Shown here one piece after another: positions 31,637-38,924 of a stretch of DNA of 64,000 nt. The notes under the pieces are model-generated. The model saw nothing but the letters and a program-made list of their open reading frames with translations. It made no database searches and had not been told where the DNA came from. The first letter of the stretch is position 1; each line of letters begins with the position of its first letter. The stretch comes from Heliocidaris tuberculata (lineage: Eukaryota > Echinodermata > Echinoidea > Camarodonta > Echinometridae): contig CM046844.1 of assembly GCA_025618425.1 (NCBI GenBank), forward strand, positions 11,059,558 through 11,123,557, in the 5' to 3' direction. The position numbers and the translations under genes were made by a program.

Positions 31637-33081
31637 TCTTCTTTTTCTTCTTTTTCTTCTTCAAAATTCATGATGATCTTATTTTAAAGGATATCTTGTA
31701 TTATGCTATAGTGGAAATGCACTTTAGGACAAAGTGGCTTAGAGTAATTCTGAACTATCAAATTGGAAACACAGGACACTATCTGCTCTACGATTTACAA
31801 ATATGAATTTTCCCTCAACACTTTTTCGTTGCGAGACTGGAGATTGCAAATTAAAATGTGAGAATGAAGCCCAGATTTTCTTAAATTTCAAGTTCCATTA
31901 GCCATTAGCTTCTTATATGTAAGGCTTTGACCCCCAAAAAAAGACAAAACAAAAATCCTTTCTATGTATCATCAAGCGGCTGATGCCCTACTTTTGACGA
32001 TTTCCCTTCTTTTTTTTTCTGACAAGGTCCATTTCCTACATCGCCCTCACCGGCGGACTGGCATTCCTGATTCAGGCCTTGTTCCATATCCTCATTGACG
32101 TAACCCACTTTTGGAACGGAGCGCCACTGATCTCCGCAGGTGAAAATAATTATGTGATTTTGAATGGCTTTGAGTGGGAGACAGGGGTATATATCGCATG
32201 AGCTGATGAGCATTTTAAATATTTTAATATTTTCAAAGCGAGAGCGATATTCCCTTGTGTCTCACGAAAGAAAAGTCACGAAATGAAAAGGAATGGAATG
32301 GAACTGAATGGAAATGAAACGAAATGAAATGAAAATGGAATGAAATGGCACGGAATTGAATAAATGGAATGGATTGGAAATTAAATGAAATGAAAGGTAA
32401 TGAAATGGAATTGAATGGATATGAAATAAAATGAAATGAAATGAAATGAAATGAAAGGGAACGGAATTGAATGGGATGGAATTTAATGGATATGAAATAA
32501 AATGAAATGAAATGAAAGGGAACGGATTTGAATGGAATGGAATTGAATGGATATGGAATAAAATGAAACGAAATGAAAGGGAACGGAATTGAATGAAATG
32601 GATTGAATGGATATGAAATAAAATGAATTGAAAGGGAATGGAATTGAATGGAATGGAATAGGATGGATATGAAATAAAATGAAATTAAATGAAATTAAAT
32701 GAAATGAAATGAATTGCAGTGAAAGGAAACGGAATGGAATAAAATTGAATGGATATGAAATAGAATGAAATGAAATGAAAGGGAATGAAAATGAGTGGAT
32801 ATGAAAATGAAATGAAATGAAATGAAATGAAATGGGATGGAATTAAATGGAATTAAATTAAAGCAAATAAGCTAGACTTTGATTTTTCTTTCCAATGCGC
32901 AGGAATGAACTCCATCCTCATCTACATCGGAGTGGATATCATGAGTCCATATCTTCCATTCTCTTGGCAACCTCTGGTCGGTAACCATACCGAGTATGCC
33001 ATCCTTGGTGCTTGGTCTAGCATCGTGTGGTTGTTCATCGCATACATACTCCATCGAAAGAAAATGTTCTTCAAATTGTGA
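10781..33081 (+). CDS. HGSNAT: HGSNAT copy B, complete gene (18 coding exons)
   Basis: Heparan-alpha-glucosaminide N-acetyltransferase of the lysosomal membrane. Coding exons: 10781-10853, 16562-16761, 19023-19165, 19986-20104, 21609-21666, 22130-22273, 24143-24206, 25245-25345, 26442-26518, 26924-26954, 27550-27686, 28927-29051, 29416-29534, 29802-30021, 30679-30753, 31383-31453, 32027-32139, 32903-33081. They sum to 2049 nt, 682 residues, close to the human length (about 635-663), and the exon number equals the human gene. Order: signal peptide (1-24), luminal domain (25-178), first membrane helix (about 180-197), cytosolic linker to about 290, then the catalytic membrane region starting LRLKSVDTFRG. 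The active-site His is H322 in LSHSRWNG. Other hallmarks are IPGVLQRFG, LLPVPGCP, NCTGGASGYIDR, DPEGILGT and GMNSILIYIG. All phases join. No frameshift is seen. Confidence 0.95.
11125..11252. mobile_element. MITE family with CATACCCCAGCCACACT end, copy 2
   Basis: GAGACCGACGCCAGACTGAC at the left and the GTTGGTTTC/GGTGTGACCGAGGTA end at the right resemble the element at 14972-15112. In intron 1 of HGSNAT-B. Confidence 0.6.
12180..13052. mobile_element. Fold-back repeat family S, copy 2 (split by a hAT MITE)
   Basis: The left half (12290-12442) and right half (12700-13052) are inverted copies around AGTAAGTTT/AAACTTACT words, and the right end GTTAACGATC-like words match copies at 5828 and 15369. 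The 257-bp hAT-like MITE at 12443-12699 is inserted between the halves. Confidence 0.65.
12443..12699. mobile_element. 257-bp hAT-like MITE with 8-bp target duplication
   Basis: Ends CAGGGGCGGCGC and GCGCCGCCCCTG are inverted. The flanks are exact 8-bp repeats TCAGTAAT (12435-12442 and 12700-12707). An 8-bp duplication with CAGGGGCG ends is the hAT superfamily signature. No transposase is encoded. Confidence 0.9.
13131..13290. mobile_element. 160-bp Tc1/mariner-like MITE
   Basis: CACTCTCAGAAAAG and its inverted partner TTTCTGAGAGTG bound the element, with TA on both sides. Inner arms GGTTAAAATATGAACC and GGTTCATATTTGAACC also pair. A TA duplication suits Tc1/mariner-type cut and paste. A second copy is at 50141-51937. 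Confidence 0.8.
13491..13512. repeat. Short GA tract
   Basis: AGAGAG repeats in intron 1 of HGSNAT-B. The surroundings to about 14150 are T-rich and hold no gene. Confidence 0.6.
14200..14455. repeat. (ATT)n microsatellite grown from a SINE tail
   Basis: The 3' part of a SINE (GAGCGCCAGGAGTGTCAAG, then GCGCTATACAAGAACCCACT at 14290-14309) runs into about 150 bp of ATT repeats, including an ATTAGT sub-array at 14355-14400. The same SINE end with ATT tail is at 20588-20650. Confidence 0.75.
14972..15112. mobile_element. MITE with TATACCACAGTCACACC end, copy 3
   Basis: The left end TATACCACAGTCACACC pairs with GGTGTGACTGGAGTATA at the right. The interior has GACGCCAGACCGAC facing GTCGGTCTGGGGTC. 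Related to 5608 and 11125. Confidence 0.75.
15369..16150. mobile_element. Fold-back repeat family S, copy 3, with nested MITE
   Basis: Arms around GGTTTTCACATGATAAAGC and its counterpart, with AATGACACTATTGAT at the left and AACTTTTGAGTT at the right. In the centre lies a nested inverted repeat, about 15629-15860, with ends AGACCGCTTCTGTAATG and CATTACCGAAGCGGTCT. Confidence 0.65.
16487..16534. repeat. CT microsatellite beside exon 2 acceptor
   Basis: A C-run followed by CTCT repeats just before exon 2 of copy B. It parallels the GA/CT tract beside exon 2 of copy A, so the tract predates the duplication. Confidence 0.8.
16562..16761 (+). CDS. HGSNAT: HGSNAT-B exon 2 (luminal domain)
   Basis: Acceptor ccatag, donor gtatgt. 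Encodes SVIEFKNSVAVGEF through MQTDLCIG, residues 25-91. Asn-X-Thr/Ser glycosylation sites are visible (NNS, NNT). Confidence 0.9.
17135..17682. mobile_element. Fold-back element family T, copy 1
   Basis: Ends TTTAAAGGGAAAGTCC and GGACTTTCCCTTTAA. Long arms contain AACACAAATTGGCAAC and CTTGCGAGCTCCTCTCCCAT, repeated inverted as GTTGCCAATTTG and ATGGGAGAGAAGC-like words near 17500. In intron 2 of HGSNAT-B. Confidence 0.8.
17733..18245. mobile_element. Fold-back element family T, copy 2
   Basis: It begins TTAAAGGGAAAGTCACC and ends GATATCACCTTTAA, with the same inner GTGACGTATCTTGAGAGCTC block as copy 1. It lies only 50 bp after copy 1 in the same orientation. Confidence 0.8.
18246..19000. other. 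Rest of intron 2 of HGSNAT-B
   Basis: Holds a short TTTC microsatellite at about 18280-18300 and otherwise unique AT-rich sequence with no coding signal. Confidence 0.5.
19023..19165 (+). CDS. HGSNAT: HGSNAT-B exon 3 (luminal domain)
   Basis: Begins CKLIPVAYLT and ends DAAHPTTNNTFCE, with acceptor tttag and donor gtatgt. Phase 0 in and phase 2 out, as in copy A. Confidence 0.9.
19309..19332. repeat. Poly-G tract in intron 3
   Basis: A run of more than 20 G shortly after exon 3 of HGSNAT-B. The open frames at 19029-19382 and 19457-19750 past the exon 3 donor have no recognisable homology. Confidence 0.85.
19986..20104 (+). CDS. HGSNAT: HGSNAT-B exon 4 (luminal domain)
   Basis: Encodes LWYHFGLNGEYNLSIPS through EPFYENT with acceptor ttgcag. 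Matches the human luminal segment of the form YRFGEFGNYSL. Confidence 0.9.
20254..20655 (+). mobile_element. tRNA-derived SINE, copy 2, split by a MITE
   Basis: The head carries an A-box (TGGTCTAGTGG) and a B-box (GGGTTCGAATCC). The body contains GTCCTTTGGAAAGACATTTA and GAATTCCTTAAAATGC, and the 3' end is GAGCGCTACACAAGAACCCA plus an ATT tail. An F1-family MITE interrupts it at 20447-20580. Located in intron 4 of HGSNAT-B. Confidence 0.8.
20447..20580. mobile_element. F1-family MITE inside SINE copy 2
   Basis: GAGCGTTTCATCAAGTGTTTT pairs with AAAACACTTGATGAAACGCTC; the core TCTGATTGGCTGAGAGC equals that of the other F1 copies. Confidence 0.8.
20828..21225 (-). mobile_element. Repeat family R, copy 2
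   Basis: TTTTGGAATCATCAAAATGA, TTTGGTCCAAACTTTTCAGC and the terminal CCTTCTCTTTAAAG match copies at 62203 and, inverted, 27789 and 49851. Confidence 0.65.
21253..21400. mobile_element. F1-family MITE, copy 3
   Basis: Ends GGGCCCTGTGTCATAAAACT and AGTTTTATGAAACGGGGTCC are inverted; the core includes GCTGAGAGCAAATTTG. Just upstream of HGSNAT-B exon 5. Confidence 0.8.
21609..21666 (+). CDS. HGSNAT: HGSNAT-B exon 5 (first transmembrane helix)
   Basis: 58 nt coding AVLVYYGTIFLVIVVAVIWL, a clear membrane helix. Acceptor atgcag, donor gtaagt. Confidence 0.9.
22130..22273 (+). CDS. HGSNAT: HGSNAT-B exon 6 (cytosolic linker)
   Basis: Encodes a basic, charged linker containing KLPRKERIKM and YLLRHYQDISKEDARHC. 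Acceptor tttacag, donor gtaatg. The phase fits exon 5 exactly. The sequence itself is not conserved enough to recognise. Confidence 0.75.
22274..23060. other. Intron 6 of HGSNAT-B, first part
   Basis: No exon or known repeat is recognised. The minus-strand frames at 22531-22928 look random. Confidence 0.5.
23063..23400. mobile_element. Fold-back MITE with CTGGGGGGTGTTTCATAAAG ends
   Basis: CTGGGGGGTGTTTCATAAAG at the left pairs with CTTTATGAAAAACACCCCCAG. The inner arms GTTCGTAAAGTTAC and GTAACTTTACGAAC also pair. Confidence 0.85.
23415..23460. repeat. CT microsatellite in intron 6
   Basis: TCTC repeats followed by a short CA tract. The frames through it are low-complexity artefacts. Confidence 0.85.
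24143..24206 (+). CDS. HGSNAT: HGSNAT-B exon 7 (64-nt linker exon)
   Basis: Inferred from phase. Exon 6 leaves two bases of a codon and exon 8 must start in phase 0, because an in-frame TAG precedes it. This block, bounded by a CT-rich tract plus tttttag and by gtgagt, supplies exactly one base plus 21 codons (HCIKRRAVQSRSINRNGNTL). Position and character match the cytosolic linker of vertebrate HGSNAT. Confidence 0.7.
25245..25345 (+). CDS. HGSNAT: HGSNAT-B exon 8 (start of catalytic region)
   Basis: Encodes IGFVEDQTPLTGF followed by TTTSLRLKSVDTFRG; the last part is near identical to human RLRSVDTFRG. Acceptor catctag, donor gtaaga. Confidence 0.95.
25625..25843. mobile_element. 219-bp palindromic MITE (GGCCCGAATTCACAAAGG ends)
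   Basis: Ends GGCCCGAATTCACAAAGG and CCTTTGTGAATTCGGGCC are perfect inverted repeats and the arms continue through GTTTAAACC blocks. ATT flanks both ends, a possible 3-bp target duplication of Harbinger type. In intron 8 of HGSNAT-B. Confidence 0.85.
25930..26129 (-). mobile_element. tRNA-derived SINE, copy 3 (antisense)
   Basis: Reverse strand reads GAGGTGTTGTGGTTTAATGG, then the B-box GGGTTCGAATCC, then GTGTCTTGTGACAAGACATT. Same family as copy 2. Confidence 0.75.
26442..26518 (+). CDS. HGSNAT: HGSNAT-B exon 9 (active-site His)
   Basis: Encodes LAIYHIAQGAVGDGHYWFL then SHSRWN. The His of FLSHSRWNG aligns with the catalytic His of human FKHASWNG. Confidence 0.95.
26924..26954 (+). CDS. HGSNAT: HGSNAT-B exon 10 (31-nt micro-exon)
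   Basis: Encodes GITVADCIFPW across its borders, matching human GLTVADLVFPW. Acceptor attacag, donor gtaagt. Confidence 0.95.
27550..27686 (+). CDS. HGSNAT: HGSNAT-B exon 11
   Basis: Encodes FVFVMGTSIHLSFNIL and FKKLVLRSISLFVMGVCIQ, two membrane segments. Human counterpart FVFIMGSSIFLSM. Confidence 0.95.
27789..28313 (+). mobile_element. Repeat family R, copy 3, with nested palindromic MITE
   Basis: It starts AAAGAGGAGGTTGAGTTCTG and ends CAGAACTTAACTTTATCTAT, so the ends are inverted repeats. A second element is nested at 28041-28187. In intron 11 of HGSNAT-B. Confidence 0.7.
28041..28187. mobile_element. 147-bp near-perfect palindromic MITE
   Basis: GGGCCCTCTTGCATAAAAAG pairs with CTTTTATGCAAGAGGGCCC, and GTTGCGTTTAATCGCAACTC pairs with GAGTTGCGTTTAATCGCAAC. 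Nearly the whole length folds back. Confidence 0.9.
28498..28640 (+). mobile_element. Possible degenerate tRNA-like SINE
   Basis: TGATAGCTCAGTAGTATAGC resembles a tRNA A-box region, but no good B-box follows at the expected distance. Confidence 0.3.
28927..29051 (+). CDS. HGSNAT: HGSNAT-B exon 12
   Basis: Encodes DFRTLRIPGVLQRFGITYF and a membrane helix ending LLSRRLQARRNERT. The motif IPGVLQR is shared with human. Confidence 0.95.
29416..29534 (+). CDS. HGSNAT: HGSNAT-B exon 13
   Basis: Encodes DYMELPLAVFCITIHLL then VTFLLPVPGCP; the last motif equals human TFLLPVPGCP. Confidence 0.95.
29802..30021 (+). CDS. HGSNAT: HGSNAT-B exon 14
   Basis: The largest exon. Encodes GYQGPGGPL, NCTGGASGYIDRMFF, YHTTVSFDPEGILGTLTS and a helix ending IFGLQ. 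These are the luminal loop and following helix typical of the family. Confidence 0.95.
30679..30753 (+). CDS. HGSNAT: HGSNAT-B exon 15
   Basis: Encodes AGKILHLFSTARGHIIRLF then LWGLGL; AGKIL matches human. Donor gtaaga. Confidence 0.9.
30788..31035. repeat. CA microsatellites and TGTACCCCACAAG repeats
   Basis: CA runs are at 30788-30811 and 30979-31024. Between them TTTGTACCCCACAAGCA or close variants occur three times (about 30864, 30894, 30949), and the inverse CTTGTGGGG occurs at 30827 and in exon 15 (30734). Confidence 0.7.
31383..31453 (+). CDS. HGSNAT: HGSNAT-B exon 16
   Basis: Encodes ISCSAVLCKCDMADGWIPIN then KTLW; GWIPINKTLW matches human GFIPVNKNLW. Confidence 0.95.
31519..31662. 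repeat. (TTC)n and (TAC)n microsatellites in intron 16
   Basis: TTC repeats, then CTA/TAC repeats, then TTC again. The Glu/Val-rich minus-strand frame is an artefact. Confidence 0.9.
32027..32139 (+). CDS. HGSNAT: HGSNAT-B exon 17
   Basis: Encodes SISYIALTGGLAFLIQALF, then HILIDVTHFWNGAPLISA, a membrane helix plus loop. Acceptor gacaag. Confidence 0.95.
32265..32865. repeat. 600-bp (GAAAT)n/(GGAAT)n satellite with ~60-bp higher-order unit
   Basis: Degenerate pentamers ATGAA/TGGAA fill intron 17 of HGSNAT-B. The anchor GGATATGAAAT recurs at about 32418, 32488, 32549, 32609, 32664, 32751 and 32797, giving units near 60 bp (range 46-87). Confidence 0.85.
32903..33081 (+). CDS. HGSNAT: HGSNAT-B exon 18 (C-terminus)
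   Basis: Encodes GMNSILIYIGVDIM, then IVWLFIAYILHRKKMFFKL and stop. Human ends with AYILYRKKIFWKI. An AATAAA polyadenylation signal is at 33420-33425. Confidence 0.95.
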
Positions 33082-33419
33082 TGACACTGAACGTGACAAG
33101 AGCGGAGTATCTGGATTTTGGCTGTGATGGGGGGGGGGGGGGGGCATTCATGCCAACTGTGATCCATATATGTTAGCGGGAATATCACTTTTTAACGGCA
33201 GCTAATTATCGTGTGGGGCTTGGGATGGATATTTTTTTCTTCCATGTTTCTCTGGGGATTTTTTTTACACATTATTATGATTATCGTTTTGATATATAAA
33301 TTTGTACTCAGTAACAGCAATATTGATTTAAAGTTCTTTCCATGCGAGCGAGCAAAGCTAGTTTGAGGATAGTATTTTGCAAACAGCGACGAATTTGCTC
33401 TGTTGGAATATCATTAGGA

Positions 33420-33425
33420 AATAAA
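33420..33425 (+). terminator. Likely HGSNAT-B polyadenylation signal
   Basis: AATAAA lies 339 bases after the stop codon, on the coding strand. It is the first canonical hexamer after the stop. Confidence 0.55.
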
Positions 33426-34700
33426 GTACCCTCAAATTCACTTTCTACATGACCTGTGCTTCAAATCACTATTTTCTGAAGAAAAAAATTCCACAATTTA
33501 TTCCCATTGAATTCTTGTGTGGCGGAGGAAAGTTAATAGGATAAAAATTAATTAAAGAAACTCATATAAAATCGAGTAGAGGTCCTTTGTGAATTTTAAA
33601 AACATAAATGATGCAATTATAGTCGTAGGGATCTCGATTTTACCCCTCAGGCTGATGTGTCTTATGTGTACCATTAAAAGGTTTTATATTATCTCAGTGT
33701 ATTTCCACTGTTTCAGTCCGCGAGAGTTATGTTTAGCCGCGTTTCAGCCTTCACAAATTTTATTAAAGCGGGGATAATGCCCAAATAATGCACCTCATTC
33801 AGGAGAATTTTACACATGTATATTTGTCTCTAATCTGAGCATTAAAACGAATTCCACCGAAACGACCTCAAAGCATGATTTTCCCTTAATTTCTATCGAT
33901 TTAACACATGAGCGAATGGAGGTCTGAAGTACCTACATTATGTGAGCCCTATAGCTGAGAGGAACATGATTGGCGTGGCTACCGGGAAGGGGGAACTCGT
34001 TTGAAAGCTTGTATACACATCGCGACAAAACATGCCTGTTTCATTATTAAGTGTTTGTTTCATGTTTACACTTTTGATTACAAGCAAAGTTAATTTTGTT
34101 GTGTTTTTTTTTTCAATTTCAACTATGACAATTGAAATTGTTACATGCAGAAATAGGTAAGTGTGTCTTTATACGAAAATATGCTCATGAAAAGTATGTG
34201 GTGAATTTAAGAAACGAATTCAGGGAACAGTTGGACAAGAAGGGCGGGTGGGGGGGGGGGAGATAGGGTCTGCTTTTAGTAGTTGACATTATGATTTATT
34301 TTCTCTGCCTTTTCTGTTTTAATCTCACAATCGTAGATTTTTTTGGTGATTTATACTATTTTTAACCATTTTGATTTAATGTTATATATTAAATTATTCT
34401 ATCATAATCATTTTTGTTTGTAGATTCTGATTTGTATTCACTATTTCATGGTTTTATAATTTGATACCTTTTTATCTGTGTAAATTTCTATTTATTCTTA
34501 CTTTGTATTTTCTATTTCGTGTTGTATGAATAATACTTTTTTATCCCACTGCCAGTCTTTTAACCAGCCACTTGCTAATTGTAAACATGATGAATAAATT
34601 AACTGAATGATTTAATAGAATTGAAATTGAATAGACTTTATGTACGCTATGTACTTATCACTACTAAGCTGATCCCCTTAGCTGCGATTGCCCTTCTCCG
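33426..34700. other. Downstream of HGSNAT-B: inverted partner of the 9400 repeat, AT-rich tail
   Basis: At 33700-33930 words shared with 9400-9600 run in reverse. At 34300-34620 an AT-rich stretch ends GATGAATAAATTAACTG, resembling a LINE 3' end. No reading frame with homology. Confidence 0.45.
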
Positions 34701-34869
34701 GTCATAATCTAAAAAAAATGTTTAGGTAGGATAAAAAATAAAGTAAATCAGTTGTTTAAAAAAATGTAAAAATCAAAATATCAAGTAGTGGAATTTTCTC
34801 TTTAAAATGCTATTACTATATATCATAAAAATAAGTTTAGAACGTCCTAGAATGAGTTCGATATAATGT

Positions 34870-34976
34870 GTATGCAAAGTGTGTGTATATGTGTGTGCGT
34901 GCACCTGTGCGTGTGTGTGTGCGTGTGTGTGTGTGTGGGTGTGTGTGTGTGTGTGCCGCGCGCGCGTGTGTGTGTT
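34870..34976. repeat. GT microsatellite
   Basis: GTGTGT repeats with CGCGCG interruption. Confidence 0.9.
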
Positions 34977-35521
34977 AAATATAGAAATTGAACAAAGATT
35001 ACTAAGAAACAAAAAATAGTGGTGTACGTATTGGTGTGTTTTTGTTCGTGTGCTCGTGTGTCTGTTTCAGCGAGAAATCACGTCGCCTAATTGCGATGAA
35101 CCCCCCCCCCCCCCCCACTCCTTGGAAACGATATACCCACTGTAAATACGTACATGAACCACAGGCGTGGTACAAAAGGGGGGGGGGTCGTGGTACAAAA
35201 GAAGATTTTCATACGTCATAACACGCCTGGGGATGTTAATTATCACACTTTTCTCTGGGTGGAAGAGGGAGTGTCCACCCTCTGGTGTATATTAATTCTT
35301 CAATTCTCCCCCCCCCCCCCCCACAAAAAAAATGGTGTTAAAATTAAACTTTGAATTGAAATGAATTGAAGTGAATTGAATTAAAATTAAGAACATTTAT
35401 AATTGTGAAGTGAAACGAATCTCAAAAATGACTATATCATTTTCCTCTCCCCTCTCCTCCCTCTCCCCCCCCCCCCCTTTCCTGCTTTTTGCAATGGATA
35501 GGTTGACGTAAAAATACAGCT

Positions 35522-35566
<45 letters not shown>

Positions 35567-35580
35567 CTTTTGGAGAATCC
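34977..35580. repeat. Low-complexity stretch with poly-C and CT tracts
   Basis: C-runs are at 35101-35116, 35308-35322 and 35465-35477 and a CT microsatellite at 35531-35570. No gene is seen. Confidence 0.7.
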
Positions 35581-35581
35581 T

Positions 35582-35720
35582 GGGCCCCGTTTCATGAAAC
35601 TTGCTTTCACTGACAATTTACAATAACTGTTATAAACTACTGAAATCCTTGCATCTGATTGGCTGAGAGCAAATGTGTCGGTAAAAATCACTTACAAGAC
35701 ACTTGATGAAACACCCCCCA
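35582..35720. mobile_element. F1-family MITE, copy 4
   Basis: GGGCCCCGTTTCATGAAACT at the left, CACTTGATGAAACACCCCCC at the right, core TCTGATTGGCTGAGAGC. Intergenic. Confidence 0.8.
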
Positions 35721-36143
35721 GGATCCAATTTTGGTGCCCGATATCGGAACGTGTTCTTTTATTTTCTTCTCCGTGATTTGAATACTGAAATGATACGGTC
35801 AGAAAAGAGAAGAAAAAAAAAAAAACATCGGAAGAGCTAAATGTCACTCCAAGAACAGACTTTTTATATAGATCTAATCGTTTTCTCTAGCTGTAATCCG
35901 ATGGGAGTTCAGAACCGCCACAAAAGAGTTAATCATTCTGACAAAAAGAGGATTCATGGTGTCAATGCTAGGGTACTGATGTCCTATCAAATCAAACGTA
36001 CTAGGAATGTTTCTATTCTTACACCAAAGACCATCAAAATAGCATGATCGAGATTCTTTTCGGAATTGGGAGCATCTGGGAGTAATGAAACAAACATGTA
36101 TATGATCGAAGCACAATAATTATTTTGTACATGTAGACAGATG

Positions 36144-36216
36144 CTAATTTTTCTGGTCGCCTGAAAACCCTTCATACAATTTGTATGAAGGGTTTTCAGC
36201 CAACCAGAAAAATTAG
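36144..36216. repeat. 73-bp strong hairpin
   Basis: CTAATTTTTCTGGTCGCCTG and CAGCCAACCAGAAAAATTAG pair, as do AAAACCCTTCATACAA and TTGTATGAAGGGTTTT. The loop is only one or two bases. Probably a tiny MITE. Confidence 0.8.
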
Positions 36217-36460
36217 TGTATCTCATGGAGATTAAAATTACATGTATTTCCAAATCTCATGATTTTGGGGTGGGCGTGACGCGTACAAAAGTGAGTATGC
36301 GTTTGAATACGCAAAGGTTAAGCCAATGGATGTATGCGCGCAGCTTTTGCAAAATGCTTAGGTATAATAAAAAAAAAAAAAATGTTTTTCTGCCTGTGTT
36401 TTATGTTGAATTCAATACAATAACGTAACTAAATGTAATGGTTAAAGTTGAGGAACTAAG

Positions 36461-38524
36461 CATGGGCCGCGGAACCGGGGGCGGGGGGGGGGGGGGCTGC
36501 AGCCCCCACACTTTTTTGAGTAGACACGTAAAAAAAAAAAAATCCCCCCTAATTTTCAAGGAAGAAATAATTTCTAGTAAATTGATAAAATTGATAAAAT
36601 TGATAAAATTAATATAAAAGACTGTTATTGTAGTGAGAATTCCTATAAAATGCAGATAAAATGCTAAAGATATGATTTGAATGTCCCGATATTTCCGATT
36701 TTATATATCAAAATCTCTCATCCATGTCCATTACTAACATGGTTTCCATTGGTACAAATGGGCAATACATCCCCGCCTCTTTAATGCACAGTTAATACAA
36801 GATCTAGGCCTAATAAAGCATGGTATTATAAACAAAGTGTAGAAAACAAGCTCAGATATATTCACTTGACTTCTCGGGACTGTACAACATTCTCTAAAAT
36901 GACAGTCTATCTATCACATCTACAAGTTCATGAGTTCATCTTCATGAGTCTTCTTTCAGGATTCAGAATGACGCATCAACTCTTTAAAGAAATTTTAGGA
37001 TTATTTAAAATCAGACGCTGTGGGGGCGGGGGGAGGGAGTACAGTGTCCCCAGTATTTCAGGAATTTGGGTATCCTAGAAGTTCCCCCTTTCACATAGAT
37101 TACTTTAGATAAGTGCTCCCTTTTTCTTTATATTCCTGCCCGTTCCACAATCTTGAAATTTGATGTTATTATACCATTGATAATTGGCAGAGGCCTATAA
37201 AAAGGTGCCCCTTCTTCCTTGACAACTGTCCCTGTTCCTTAGTAAGAAGTGCCCCTTCCCCATTTATAAGTATCCTTTATATTATAATACGTTCCCCTTT
37301 TCCAATCTTATAATTGCCCCTATTCTTTCTGAAAAGTGCTTTCTTTATTTTATTTTAATAAACGAGCCTCTTCCCTTTTCATCTCTCATAAACTCCTATT
37401 AAAATCTTCCCTTCGACAATTCCCTTTTAAATCATTTGCATCAAATGTACCTATTAATCTCTTTCAATTTCTGCCTTTTTTCCATTCGTACTTTTCAGAT
37501 ACAAGAATTACCCCCTTTTCGTCTGATAAGTGCATCTTTACCTGTGGCCAAATCCTCTATTCAAATTTGAGAGGTGCCCGTTCTAATTCGACAAGTGCCC
37601 CTTCCGCCTTCTGTTAAATGACACATGACATCTCTGATGAGTGCCCCTTTACACCTCTGATAAGTTTTCCTTAACTCATTTTGAAACGGGCTCCTTTTCT
37701 TTCTAAGAAGTACAATTCCTTCTGATAAGAGCCCCTCTTCCTTTATAAAAAAACAACAACATAAAAACACCCCTTTTCCATTATCACAAGTGCCCTTATT
37801 ACCTCTGGTATAAAGTGCCAATATTCATGTGCGACAAATACCACATGTTTCATCCTCTGATAATTGCTCTTTTTAATATGACATATTTTGATAAGTGCCA
37901 TTATCGTTCTTGATAAGGGTCCCTTTTTTCTTGCTCCATAATTTGCGCCCCTAATTTATAGCGATTTCGAGCAACTTTACTCTAATTTCTTCAAGGCTTG
38001 CTCGCTAAGCTCGCTCATATTTATATTTGATATAATTATGTTAATTATTAGCGGTCTTTTCAGTCTCTCATGCCAATACTGTGTTTAAACACCTTTCAGA
38101 ACTCCCCCCCCCCCCCTCTCTCTCTCTTTATAAGATGTTGTTGATCACCATGCAGCCTCACGGATCTTAAAAAATTGCTCGCTCGCACATTAATATGTAG
38201 GTCATCAAACCCAACTGCAAACTTTGATGCTTAAGTAAATTATATTAGAGCATGTAAGAGAGAAACATAATTGAAATTCTTATAAATGTAATCACAATGT
38301 TTGGTATAATTATATGACAATGTTAAGAAATTGTATATTTTTCCAGTTGTAGGTGCCCCTTTTTTCCAGAAATAGCCCTTATCGGTGCCCCTAAACTTTG
38401 GAAATTTCCCCTCAGTGTTGCGATCATACCCCCACTGCTTAAACTGAATTTACGCCGGTGCATTAATAAGTGAAATCAGATCAGCCCCCCCCCCCCCACT
38501 TTTAAAAACGCTCCGCGGCCCCTG
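36461..38524. mobile_element. 2.06-kb non-autonomous element, hAT-like ends, 5-bp flanking repeat
   Basis: The left end CATGGGCCGCGGAAC and the right end CTCCGCGGCCCCTG are inverted with few mismatches. CTAAG flanks both ends (36456-36460, 38525-38529). Inside, 37080-37930 is a degenerate array of GATAAGTGCCCCTTTT-like units. No transposase frame is seen. Confidence 0.65.
37080..37930. repeat. Degenerate array of AAGTGCCCCTT units
   Basis: Units such as AAGTGCCCCTTCC, GAGTGCCCCTTTACACC and GATAAGTGCCATTATC recur every 25-50 bp. Unit length and sequence vary, so it is an old array. Confidence 0.6.
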
Positions 38525-38924
38525 CTAAGTATCATACACAATGGTATATTGCACTCGCTTTAAACATATTTCACTCGTCGTGCCGACTCGTGAATTATGC
38601 TCGATATACCCCTGACAGCTTGGATCCCACTCAAGGCCAGTCAATATTATATTTTAGTCGGTAATATATGAGAGGTTTTGTATATTATTTCACAGGGTCT
38701 GCAGGTTCTTTCTGGTGTCCCCATAATGTAATATGGATTGATTTGATAAGTGCCTTAGTTGAACATACTTTAAAATATCTTAACCCCCCAAAATGTCATC
38801 TTATTACTCATGTATATTCTGATGCTCCTGACTCACTTATGTTATACCTGGCCCCCTAAAATTAGATTTCAGGTGTCTGAGACATATGCTGCTATCACAG
38901 ACCGATACCCATACATGTTGCTTT

